12,188 nt of DNA, taken from positions 294,273 through 306,460 of the forward strand of contig NZ_MDDW01000001.1 in assembly GCF_001854865.1 (NCBI RefSeq), in the 5' to 3' direction. Positions 1 to 6,490 of this stretch are shown here, one piece after another. A model generated the notes under the pieces. It searched no databases. It saw only the letters and a program-made list of their open reading frames with translations, and was not told the DNA's origin. The DNA is from Rhizobium sp. LCM 4573. Lineage in GTDB: Bacteria; Pseudomonadota; Alphaproteobacteria; Rhizobiales; Rhizobiaceae. Both the position numbers and the translations under genes were made by a program. Positions within the stretch are counted from its first letter, which is position 1, and every line of letters begins with the position of its first letter.

Positions 1-822
1 CAGGATGGCCGAAGTTCCGCCGAGATCGTTGGCGATCCGGTCGATGAACTGGATGAGGTTGTCGGCCCGGCTGTCGAAGGTCGCATTGCAGGTGGCGAGG
101 TCGCGGTTGAACTTGCGAAGCTGCTCGATGGCGCTGCGGTAGTAGCTCGGCGTCGGCGTCTTCGGCCCGAACGGATCTAGCCCGAAATACCAGGAATATT
201 CGTCGAACTGCAGATTGCCGCGCGCATCCTGCAGGTCCTTGTTGACCCCGGAAGTGCCTCGTACTCGGCCCAGCGTGTCGACGAGCTCCACGGAGGTGCG
301 GCGCACCACCTGGTTTACGCCGCGCTGGAAGGAGGCCTTGTTGTCGAGGAAGGGCGTATTGTCCCAGTCGATCCCGAACAGGCCCAGCCGGTAGAGCAGC
401 ATCGAGGAAATCCAGGCATTCTGGTTGACGTTGACGTCGGTGAGGTCCGCCACTACGTCCACAATTCCGGATGATTGGCATTGCCGTGCCGCAGGCGTTG
501 CGGCGGCCGGCGCGTCCGGGCTTGCCGGAGCCGGTGTCGTCAGTTCCTGCCCGGCGGGCACCGTGCGTTCCGAGAAGCGGTAGCTCTCGACGAAGTTCGG
601 ATTGAAGCCCGTCCACACCTGGGTCTGGACGAAGAAATAACCATAAAGGCCGATAAGCAGCACGAGCGCCGCCAGGATCGGCCCCTTCACCATCCAGTGG
701 CGGCGGGCGTACCATCCATGCGCGGCCATGAAAGGCCAGCCGAGCCACGCGAACAGCAGCCCGAACCCTCGCCCGATCGCCTGCAAAACCCGTCCGAAAA
801 ACTGCTTTATCGAATCCAGCAT
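1..822 (-). CDS. DUF2333 family inner-membrane protein (3' end cut by window edge)
   Basis: The frame is open from an ATG at 822 to base 1, giving 274 codons with no stop, so the C-terminus lies outside the window. The protein starts MLDSIKQFF and has an aromatic, amphipathic N-terminal stretch. One clear membrane segment follows at about residues 46-66 (GPILAALVLLIGLYGYFF), then a Pro/Ala-rich linker (about 95-110) and a polar domain containing WISSMLLYRLGLFGIDWDNTPF and FDEYSWYFGLDPFGP. This arrangement and these motifs match the rhizobial DUF2333 family as I remember it; that family has no assigned biochemical role. The large domain is probably periplasmic. The gene starts 27 bases after the stop of the coiled-coil gene, with a G-rich CGGGGG as the likely ribosome site, so the two are probably co-transcribed. 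No catalytic motif is visible. The family call is fairly safe; function is unknown. Confidence 0.82.
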   Translation of the reverse strand, partial: MLDSIKQFFGRVLQAIGRGFGLLFAWLGWPFMAAHGWYARRHWMVKGPILAALVLLIGLYGYFFVQTQVWTGFNPNFVESYRFSERTVPAGQELTTPAPASPDAPAAATPAARQCQSSGIVDVVADLTDVNVNQNAWISSMLLYRLGLFGIDWDNTPFLDNKASFQRGVNQVVRRTSVELVDTLGRVRGTSGVNKDLQDARGNLQFDEYSWYFGLDPFGPKTPTPSYYRSAIEQLRKFNRDLATCNATFDSRADNLIQFIDRIANDLGGTSAIL

Positions 823-849
823 GGATTGCCCCCGGTTGGTCCTGCACCT

Positions 850-1752
850 TCAGGTAATGGGCCTTTGCGCCCTTGTCGAGTTAAGCTTGTCGTGGTGGGC
901 ATCGAAACGGCTGTGAAACGTCTGGTCGATCAGGTTGCGCCGCCGCTCGATCTCGCCGATCGACAGCATGCCTTTTTCCGAAAGCGCCACGAGCGGCGCG
1001 ATATGCGGCCACGCATTGGCAGCCTCTTTCGAAGACGGCATGGTCTGATTCGCAGCCGGCCGCAGGGCATCCCGAAGCACCAGCGCGCGCTCCGTTTCGA
1101 TCACAAGCTTGTTGATGAGCGCATTGACCGCGCCCACGCTTTCGTTCAGGGCGTCGATGAAATTCTGGAACAGCCCGGCGAACCGGAAGAACACGGCGGC
1201 TGCCTGCGGCCCCGAGCGGGCGTCACCCCCTTCCGCCTGCAGCAGTTCTTCCAGCGCTTCGCCGCGCTGGTCGATGAAGCGGTTCAGTTCCGCCTCGGAA
1301 GCCTTCCGGCGCTCGATGAGGAATTGCCGATGCTCCCCGGCCAACCCAAGGAGCATGTCCAGATCAGCAAGGCATGTCTCGATCCCGTGATCCAGCGAAA
1401 GCCGCCGCCAACGCGTCTCCCGAGCGCGATGCGCGGCGGATGGGGAAAGGATTGCGAGATACCATTCGTAGCGGTTCGGCGTGTCGCGATTTTCGTAGGC
1501 CGCGAGGCTTCGGTCCAGAATATGGGAAAGCCGGGCGGCGAAGCGGGCAAGCCGCGCTTCGGCTTCCCGTTCATGTTTCAGCATTTCGGCAATACGGCTC
1601 TCTTCGGCGTCAAGCATCGCCTCGTTCGTCATGCGGAACTTGTCCGCGGCCTTGGCGAACGCCGCGGCGGATTGCTCCACGGCCTCGCGCATTGCGGCCA
1701 GAAGCTCACCGATAGCCTGGATCTCAACATCGCCCGCCAGCTGCCTCGCCAT
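850..1752 (-). CDS. Uncharacterised alpha-helical/coiled-coil protein
   Basis: A 300-residue protein that I do not recognise at the functional level. The start at 1752 is supported by a purine-rich AGGAAGAGG about 5 bases upstream. The sequence is almost entirely charged and helical. Residues 15-85 (AMREAVEQSAAAFAKA onward) and about 140-175 have heptad-like Ala/Leu/Glu/Arg patterning typical of coiled coils. There is no signal peptide or membrane segment, and only one cysteine (C127). A short aromatic patch, NRYEWYLAIL, lies near 93-102. A second helical block (185-235) precedes a C-terminal segment with LSIGEIERRRNLID. It lies 79 bases downstream of tdk and 27 bases upstream of the DUF2333 gene. 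The inference is a cytoplasmic partner or scaffold for that membrane protein. A plus-strand frame of 436 codons over the same bases is a GC-rich shadow: the minus frame has the better ribosome site and operon spacing. Confidence 0.8.
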   Translation of the reverse strand: MARQLAGDVEIQAIGELLAAMREAVEQSAAAFAKAADKFRMTNEAMLDAEESRIAEMLKHEREAEARLARFAARLSHILDRSLAAYENRDTPNRYEWYLAILSPSAAHRARETRWRRLSLDHGIETCLADLDMLLGLAGEHRQFLIERRKASEAELNRFIDQRGEALEELLQAEGGDARSGPQAAAVFFRFAGLFQNFIDALNESVGAVNALINKLVIETERALVLRDALRPAANQTMPSSKEAANAWPHIAPLVALSEKGMLSIGEIERRRNLIDQTFHSRFDAHHDKLNSTRAQRPIT

Positions 1753-1831
1753 GCATCCTCTTCCTCACCCTCGGCGAATAGATAAAGCCGTCTCGGGAAT
1801 TTGCCACGACGTTTCGGCTGAATCCAACCGC

Positions 1832-2413
1832 TCAGTCGCAGCGCATCTTCTCTTCCCAGTGACGCCGGCAGAGCGAGACGTATTTCTCGTTGCCGCCCAC
1901 CTCGACCTGGGCGCCCTCGCGCACCACCTCGCCGGCTTCGTCGACCCGCACCACCATCGTGGCCTTGCGGCCGCAGAAGCAGATGGTGCGCACCTCGCGC
2001 AGCTCGTCGGCGATCGCGAGCAGCTCCAGCGAGCCCGGAAAGAGTTTCCCCTGGAAATCCGTCCTGAGCCCGTAGGCCATCACCGGTATGCCGATTCGAT
2101 CCGTGATTCGCGCGAGCTGCCAGACCTGTTCGGGTGACAGGAACTGCGCCTCGTCCACGAACACGCAGGCGATCGGCTCCTCATTGTGCATCCCGGCGAT
2201 GATCTCGAACAGGTTGTCGGCCGCCGTGAAGGGAGTGGCATCGGAGGAAAGCCCGATCCGCGAGGCGACACGGCCGGCGCCTGCGCGGTCGTCCAGAGCC
2301 GCGATGAAGATCGCGGTGCGCATGCCGCGCTCCTGATAATTATAGGATGCCTGCAGGAGCATGGTGGACTTGCCTGCATTCATCGTCGCGTAGTGAAAAT
2401 AGAGCTTGGCCAT
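1832..2413 (-). CDS. tdk: Thymidine kinase (type II)
   Basis: A 193-residue cytosolic thymidine kinase, which uses ATP to phosphorylate thymidine to dTMP in pyrimidine salvage. Visible motifs in order are the phosphate-binding loop TMNAGKST (10-17), the Walker B/catalytic stretch VFVDEAQF (84-91) with Glu88 as the expected general base, and the thymidine-pocket region GLRTDFQGKLFPGS (115-128). The zinc-ribbon/lasso part has candidate ligands C145, C147, C182 and H185 around GGNEKYVSLCRRHW. The length is normal for bacterial type II enzymes and all key residues are present. The start ATG at 2413 gives the canonical MAKLYFHYATMNAGKS beginning; its ribosome site (AGAAG) is modest. It is the first gene of a likely three-gene minus-strand unit and diverges from choX. 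Confidence 0.95.
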   Translation of the reverse strand: MAKLYFHYATMNAGKSTMLLQASYNYQERGMRTAIFIAALDDRAGAGRVASRIGLSSDATPFTAADNLFEIIAGMHNEEPIACVFVDEAQFLSPEQVWQLARITDRIGIPVMAYGLRTDFQGKLFPGSLELLAIADELREVRTICFCGRKATMVVRVDEAGEVVREGAQVEVGGNEKYVSLCRRHWEEKMRCD

Positions 2414-2613
2414 GTCCGTCTTCTGAAACGGCCGAACGCGGGAGAAAAGAAGCCTGTGGCGATAACCACAGATTTCCGCTCGACCTCACCCCCCAAAAGG
2501 CTGATCATCGAAAATGTCGCAAATTGCGGTGATCGCACGCCGCGAATGCGCGCGCTTGCCTGATTTCAGCATATATTGATAATGGCCAGGGAACAAAAAA
2601 AGGGAGCCGCATC
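2414..2613. promoter_or_regulatory. Divergent tdk/choX promoter region with dyads
   Basis: A 200-base region between two divergent start codons, so it must carry both promoters. It contains a perfect 6-6-6 inverted repeat CTGTGG-CGATAA-CCACAG (2454-2471). A second, wider dyad is GATCATCG (2503-2510) with CGGTGATC (2527-2534), matching 7 of 8 bases. Inside it is the near-palindrome CGCAAATTGCG (2518-2528). The AT-rich ATATATTGAT at 2571-2580 is the best -10-like stretch for choX, but I see no well-spaced -35. The choX ribosome site AGGGAG is at 2601-2606, seven bases before the ATG. No known operator was recognised. Confidence 0.5.
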
Positions 2614-3567
2614 ATGCGCATGACGAAAACGTTGAAGATCACGCTCGCAGCCGCCGTCTCCGCCCTGGCCCTGGGTGGCTCTGTGTCTGCGGCGGAACCG
2701 GAAGCCTGCGGCTCCGTCCGGTTCTCGGATGTCGGCTGGACCGATATCACGGCGACGACGGCCACGGCGACGGTGCTTCTGAAGGCTCTCGGCTATGAGA
2801 CCGACGTGAAGGTTCTCTCCGTCCCCGTCACCTACAGCTCCCTGAAAAACAAGGATATCGACGTCTTCCTCGGCAACTGGATGCCGACGCAGGAAGCGGA
2901 TGTGCGCCCCTATCTCGACGACAAGTCCGTCGAGTCCTACGGCCCCAATCTGGTCGGCGCGAAATATACGCTCGCCACCAATGCCAAGGGCGCCGAACTC
3001 GGCATCAAGGACTTCAAGGACATCGCCGCCCACAAGGATGAACTCGGCGGCAAGATCTACGGCATCGAGCCCGGCAATGACGGCAACCGGCTGATTCTCG
3101 ACATGGTGGAGAAAGGCACGTTCGATCTCGGCGATTTCGAAGTCGTGGAATCCTCCGAGCAGGGCATGCTGGCTCAGGTGGCGCGTGCCGACAAGAGCGG
3201 TGAACCGGTGGTCTTCCTCGGCTGGGAACCCCATCCGATGAACGCCAACTTCAAGCTCACCTATCTTTCCGGCGGTGATGAGGTCTTCGGACCGAACTTC
3301 GGCGGCGCCGAGGTCTATACCAATGTCCGCGCCGGCTACACCGAAGAGTGTCCGAATGTCGGCACCTTCATCAAGAACCTGAAATTCTCGCTTCCCATGG
3401 AAAACGAAATTATGGGCGGCATTCTGAACGACGGCAAGGAACCGGAAGCAGCCGCCACCGAATGGCTGAAGGCCAACGGTTCGGCGGTCGAGCCCTGGCT
3501 TGCCGGCGTCACCACCCGCGACGGCCAGGATGGTCTTGCCGCCGTCAAGTCGAAGCTCGGCCTCTGA
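2614..3567 (+). CDS. choX: Choline ABC transporter periplasmic binding protein
   Basis: A 317-residue periplasmic protein that captures choline (and more weakly acetylcholine) and hands it to ChoW/ChoV. A Sec signal peptide is visible: basic MRMTKTLK, a hydrophobic core, and an Ala-x-Ala type cleavage near residue 26-27 (VSAA/EP). The aromatic box described for Sinorhizobium meliloti ChoX is fully conserved with a one-residue offset: W42, W89, Y118 and W204, plus the polar contacts D44 (GWTD) and N155 (GNDGN). C32 and C246 could form a disulfide. The start at 2614 has AGGGAG seven bases upstream; the in-frame ATG at 2620 is a weaker alternative. It is the first gene of choXWV, divergent from tdk. 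The related family is glycine betaine binding proteins, but the intact box favours choline. In S. meliloti the operon is choline-inducible; no operator was recognised here. Confidence 0.95.
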   Translation: MRMTKTLKITLAAAVSALALGGSVSAAEPEACGSVRFSDVGWTDITATTATATVLLKALGYETDVKVLSVPVTYSSLKNKDIDVFLGNWMPTQEADVRPYLDDKSVESYGPNLVGAKYTLATNAKGAELGIKDFKDIAAHKDELGGKIYGIEPGNDGNRLILDMVEKGTFDLGDFEVVESSEQGMLAQVARADKSGEPVVFLGWEPHPMNANFKLTYLSGGDEVFGPNFGGAEVYTNVRAGYTEECPNVGTFIKNLKFSLPMENEIMGGILNDGKEPEAAATEWLKANGSAVEPWLAGVTTRDGQDGLAAVKSKLGL

Positions 3568-3581
3568 CAGCCGTTCGAATG

Positions 3582-3603
3582 CCGGGGCGGTCCGCCGCCC
3601 CGG
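3582..3603 (+). promoter_or_regulatory. Strong intercistronic hairpin between choX and choW
   Basis: A perfect nine-base-pair stem, CCGGGGCGG (3582-3590) with CCGCCCCGG (3595-3603), closes a four-base TCCG loop. It lies 14 bases after the choX stop and 32 bases before the choW start. There is no T-run after it, only a C/T-rich stretch, so it is unlikely to stop transcription fully. Such hairpins after binding-protein genes commonly protect the upstream mRNA or cause partial termination, giving more binding protein than permease. That role is inferred here. Confidence 0.7.
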
Positions 3604-3635
3604 ACCCTCGCCCTTTCTTCCTTTCTTGAGCGGAC

Positions 3636-4487
3636 GTGTCTTCAGTGAATTGGCTGACCGAATACCGCATTCCCATCGGGCCTTGGGCCAAATCCTTCGT
3701 TGATTGGCTGACGGCGAACGGCGGCTGGTTCTTCGACTGGCTGTCGTCGGTCCTCTCCGCCGTCATCAATGGCCTGCTCTTCGTCCTGCAGTTCCCGCAC
3801 CCGCTGATCGTCGTGGTGCTGATGACCGGCCTCTCCTGGCTGCTGCGCCGCTCCATCGGCGCCGCGCTCTTCACCTTCTTCGGCCTGCTCGTCATCATCA
3901 ACCAGGGCTACTGGAAGGAGACGACGGAGACGCTGGCGCTGGTTCTCGCCTCGACCGCCGTCTGCATGGCGGTCGGCGTTCCGCTCGGCATCGCCGCCGC
4001 CCGCCGTGAATGGATCTACGGGATCATGCGGCCGATCCTTGATCTCATGCAGACGATTCCGACCTTCGTCTACCTGATCCCCGCCCTCATCCTCTTCGGC
4101 CTCGGCATGGTGCCTGGCCTGATCGCAACAGCGATCTTCGCCATCGCCGCGCCGATCCGCCTTACCCGGCTCGGCATCGTCTCGACGCCAGAGGCCCTGA
4201 CGGAGGCGGCGGTCGCTTTCGGCGCCACGCCTAGCCAGGTGCTGCGGAAGGTGGAACTGCCCTATGCCATGCCGCAGATCATGGCCGGCCTGACGCAGAC
4301 CATCATGCTCTCGCTGTCCATGGTGGTCATCGCCGCGCTCGTCGGCGCCAACGGCCTCGGCGTGCCCGTGGTGCGCGCGCTCAACACCGTGAACATCGCC
4401 CGCGGCTTCGAGGCGGGGCTCTGCATCGTCATCCTGGCGATCATCCTCGACCGGATGTTCCGCACATCGAAGGGAGAAGGCGCATGA
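3636..4487 (+). CDS. choW: Choline ABC transporter permease
   Basis: A 283-residue inner-membrane permease of the proline/glycine betaine-type ABC importer family (ProW/OpuAB-like); it forms the choline channel with ChoX and ChoV. Hydrophobic segments are visible near residues 31-53, 55-70, 73-90, 99-121, 143-172, 215-238 and 256-271. The ABC-coupling EAA loop is clear at about 190-214 (EAAVAFGATPSQVLRKVELP), including the conserved Gly and the Leu-Pro. The chosen start is a GTG at 3636, preceded by GAG/GCGGA; the in-frame GTG at 3645 (before NWLTEYRIPIG) is also possible, and I cannot decide between them. Its stop overlaps the choV start by four bases (ATGA at 4484-4487), indicating translational coupling. 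Confidence 0.93.
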   Translation: MSSVNWLTEYRIPIGPWAKSFVDWLTANGGWFFDWLSSVLSAVINGLLFVLQFPHPLIVVVLMTGLSWLLRRSIGAALFTFFGLLVIINQGYWKETTETLALVLASTAVCMAVGVPLGIAAARREWIYGIMRPILDLMQTIPTFVYLIPALILFGLGMVPGLIATAIFAIAAPIRLTRLGIVSTPEALTEAAVAFGATPSQVLRKVELPYAMPQIMAGLTQTIMLSLSMVVIAALVGANGLGVPVVRALNTVNIARGFEAGLCIVILAIILDRMFRTSKGEGA

Positions 4488-5530
4488 GCGACGCGGTGAC
4501 CTTCGGCAATGTCGATATTGTCTTCGGCAACAACCCGGAACAGGCTCTGCCGCTGGTGGACCAGGGCAAGACCCGTGACGAGATCAGCGCCGCCACCGGC
4601 ATCGTGCTCGGCGTTGCGAATGCCTCGCTTTCCATCCGCGAGGGTGAAATCCTGGTGCTGATGGGCCTTTCCGGCTCCGGCAAGTCGACGCTCCTGCGCG
4701 CCGTCAACGGACTCGCCCCGGTCGTTCGCGGCAGCGTCAGTGTCGCGACGCCCTCCGGCCCGGTCGATCCCTACAAGGCAAGCGCCAAGGTGCTGCGCCA
4801 CCTGCGCATGCACACCGTCTCCATGGTGTTCCAGCAGTTCGGCCTCCTGCCCTGGCGCACGGTTGCGGAAAACGTCGGCTTCGGCCTTGAGTTGGCGGGC
4901 GTCTCCGACGCGGAACGGAAGACGCGCGTCGGAGAGCAGCTCGAGCTGGTCAACCTGACGCAATGGTCCGGCCGCAAGGTGGGCGAGCTTTCGGGCGGCA
5001 TGCAGCAGCGCGTCGGTCTTGCTCGCGCGTTTGCCACCGGCGCGCCCATTCTGCTCATGGACGAGCCTTTCTCCGCACTCGACCCTCTCATCCGCACCCG
5101 TCTTCAGGATGAACTTCTGGAGTTCCAGCGGCGTCTGAAGAAAACGATCCTCTTCGTCAGCCACGATCTCGACGAAGCCTTCCGAATCGGAAACCGCATC
5201 GCCATCATGGAGAGCGGACGCATCATCCAGTGCGGCACGCCGCAGGAGATCGTCCGGGCGCCTGCCGACCAGTATGTCGCCGATTTCGTGCAGCACATGA
5301 ACCCGATCAGCATGCTGACTGCCGGAGACGTCATGCGCGCCGGCGTCACCAATGCCTCCGGCTCTGCCGGCGTCACCGCGACCGCGCGGCGCGATACACC
5401 GCTCGTCGATATCCTCGATGCGCTCTCGCGCCAACCGGGCGCCGTCGGCGTGGTCGATAACGGTTCCGTCGTGGGCACGATTTCCGCCGAGGAGATCATC
5501 GCCGGCCTCACCCGCCATCGACGCCGCTGA
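4484..5530 (+). CDS. choV: Choline ABC transporter ATP-binding protein
   Basis: A 348-residue cytoplasmic ATPase that powers choline import through ChoW. The full motif set is visible: Walker A GLSGSGKST (61-69), Q-loop FQQFGLLP (116-123), ABC signature LSGGM (169-173), Walker B ILLMDEP (189-195) with Glu194, and the H-loop His227 (SHD). An N-terminal extension of about 45 residues (FGNNPEQALPLVDQGKTRDEI) is typical of the ProV/OpuA subfamily. The last 70 residues (GDVMRAGV, then TPLVDILDAL and GAVGVVDNGSVVGTISAEEI) look like one short, degenerate CBS-type module rather than a tandem pair. The ATG overlaps the choW stop and has AGGGAGAAGG just upstream. It ends the operon; no convincing terminator follows. 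Confidence 0.95.
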   Translation: MSDAVTFGNVDIVFGNNPEQALPLVDQGKTRDEISAATGIVLGVANASLSIREGEILVLMGLSGSGKSTLLRAVNGLAPVVRGSVSVATPSGPVDPYKASAKVLRHLRMHTVSMVFQQFGLLPWRTVAENVGFGLELAGVSDAERKTRVGEQLELVNLTQWSGRKVGELSGGMQQRVGLARAFATGAPILLMDEPFSALDPLIRTRLQDELLEFQRRLKKTILFVSHDLDEAFRIGNRIAIMESGRIIQCGTPQEIVRAPADQYVADFVQHMNPISMLTAGDVMRAGVTNASGSAGVTATARRDTPLVDILDALSRQPGAVGVVDNGSVVGTISAEEIIAGLTRHRRR

Positions 5531-5613
5531 GATCGAAGACGTTCGGCTTTCCCCCTGCCCCGGCGGGTGCTATCCATCGCCCTCGAGAGGCGTCGAGCGA
5601 TCGGCCCCTACTA

Positions 5614-5636
5614 ATTCAGGGATCGATATTCAGGGA
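5614..5636 (+). repeat. Tandem 9-base repeat at the ribosome site of the HugZ-like gene
   Basis: The nonamer ATTCAGGGA occurs at 5614-5622 and again at 5628-5636. The second copy supplies the Shine-Dalgarno AGGGAG (5632-5637), six bases from the ATG at 5644. The first copy places a duplicate ribosome-site-like AGGGA 14 bases further upstream. The rest of the 113-base gap after choV (5531-5643) shows no clear terminator or promoter. This may be chance or a small local duplication. Confidence 0.5.
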
Positions 5637-5643
5637 GCGACTG

Positions 5644-6393
5644 ATGGCAGACAAACCGCAGGTCCTGCGCGAAACCGACGACGAGGCCCGCCGCCTGGCC
5701 CGCCTGCTGGTGCGCGGCGCCCGCTTCATGGCGCTTGGCGTCATCGATCCCGAAACCGGCTTTCCCTCCGTCAGCCGCGCCCTGACGGGCACGGATTTCG
5801 ACGGCGTGCCGGTAATTCTGGTTTCCGCGCTTTCCGGCCATACCAAGGCACTCGCCGCCGATCCGCGCTGCTCGCTCATGGCCGGGGAACCCGGCAAGGG
5901 TGATCCCCTGGCACACCCGAGAATCACCCTTCAATGCCGAGCCGAGACCGTCGAGCGCGACACGGAGGATCATGCCCGCATCCGCCAGCGTTTCCTGGGC
6001 AGGCACCCGAAAGCCTCCCTCTATGTGGACTTTCCGGATTTCCGCTTCTTTCGCCTGCCTCCGCAGACCGCTTCCTTGAACGGCGGTTTCGGGCGCGCCT
6101 ATGCGCTGTCGGGCTCCGATCTGCTGATCGAGGAGCCGGGAAACGGCCGGGAATGGCTGGAATTGCAGGACCGTTTGAAGGACATGACGGAGGCGGCGGC
6201 ACTGGCGGCCGAACAGTGGGGAGCGGAAAAGGGAAGGCCCTGGCGCTTCGCGGGTGTGGACCGGTCCGGCGTCGATCTCGTCGGGGGCGATGTTCACTTC
6301 AGGCACGAGTTCGCAACCCCCGCGGCTTCACCAGGAATTGTCTTTGATTGTATTTCAAATGTCGCTAAAGTAATACCATTACCCGAAAATTAG
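5644..6393 (+). CDS. HugZ-type pyridoxamine 5'-phosphate oxidase-fold protein with DUF2470 tail
   Basis: A 249-residue cytosolic protein. Residues about 12-165 form a flavin-reductase/pyridoxamine-phosphate-oxidase-like split barrel: ARFMALGVIDPETGFPSVSRA, then VSALSGHTKALAADPRCSLM and GDPLAHPRITLQCRAE. The stretch FRFFRLPPQTASLNGGFGRA (about 137-156) is characteristic of the HugZ-like group. Residues about 170-235 (LKDMTEAAALAAEQ, RFAGVDRSGVDLVGG) match the small DUF2470 domain often fused to it. HugZ relatives bind or degrade haem; others are of unknown activity, so the substrate is not settled. The last 17 residues (GIVFDCISNVAKVIPLPEN) do not resemble the usual helical end. The +1 frame reads QELSLIVFQMSLK and stops at 6373, suggesting a frameshift near 6320-6340. 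The ATG at 5644 has AGGGAG six bases upstream. Confidence 0.85.
   Translation: MADKPQVLRETDDEARRLARLLVRGARFMALGVIDPETGFPSVSRALTGTDFDGVPVILVSALSGHTKALAADPRCSLMAGEPGKGDPLAHPRITLQCRAETVERDTEDHARIRQRFLGRHPKASLYVDFPDFRFFRLPPQTASLNGGFGRAYALSGSDLLIEEPGNGREWLELQDRLKDMTEAAALAAEQWGAEKGRPWRFAGVDRSGVDLVGGDVHFRHEFATPAASPGIVFDCISNVAKVIPLPEN
6344..6371 (+). promoter_or_regulatory. Candidate promoter with overlapping NolR-box-like site
   Basis: The AT-rich stretch contains TTGATT (6344-6349) and TAAAGT (6366-6371) separated by 16 bases, each matching four of six consensus promoter positions. Bases 6354-6369, read on the minus strand, are TTTAG-N9-AA. This fits the published NolR box (A/T)TTAG-N9-A(T/A) at every position and covers the spacer and -10. 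A second partial box, ATTAG at 6389-6393, follows, with its A one base off the ideal spacing. The site is about 125 bases upstream of the ArsR gene. The consensus is short, so chance is a real possibility. Confidence 0.35.
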
Positions 6394-6454
6394 GGATGTA
6401 CAACCCAAGCCGCCTCCTGTTAACTTTTTGCCCGTTCAGGCTGGGGCGATTTTT

Positions 6455-6472
6455 GAAGCGGGTGCCCGCTTC
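6455..6472. promoter_or_regulatory. Perfect 8-2-8 inverted repeat before the ArsR-family gene
   Basis: GAAGCGGG (6455-6462), a TG centre, then CCCGCTTC (6465-6472), ending 18 bases before the ATG at 6491. The two-base centre matches the symmetry of 12-2-12 operators used by many ArsR/SmtB repressors, and a bound repressor here would sit over the 5' leader and near the ribosome site (GGGGAAG, 6475-6481). It could instead form an RNA hairpin, but no T-run follows, so a terminator is unlikely. Confidence 0.45.
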
Positions 6473-6490
6473 TAGGGGAAGAACAAACAT

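Noticed and set aside
475..1785. A 436-codon open frame on the plus strand
   Set aside because: It overlaps the coiled-coil gene and part of the DUF2333 gene on the minus strand, has an Arg/Pro/His-rich low-quality composition and no family motif. It is a GC-rich shadow.
4262..5518. A 418-codon minus-strand frame opposite choV
   Set aside because: choV has every ABC ATPase motif in the opposite frame. This frame shows His/Asp/Arg-rich antisense composition and no recognisable domain.
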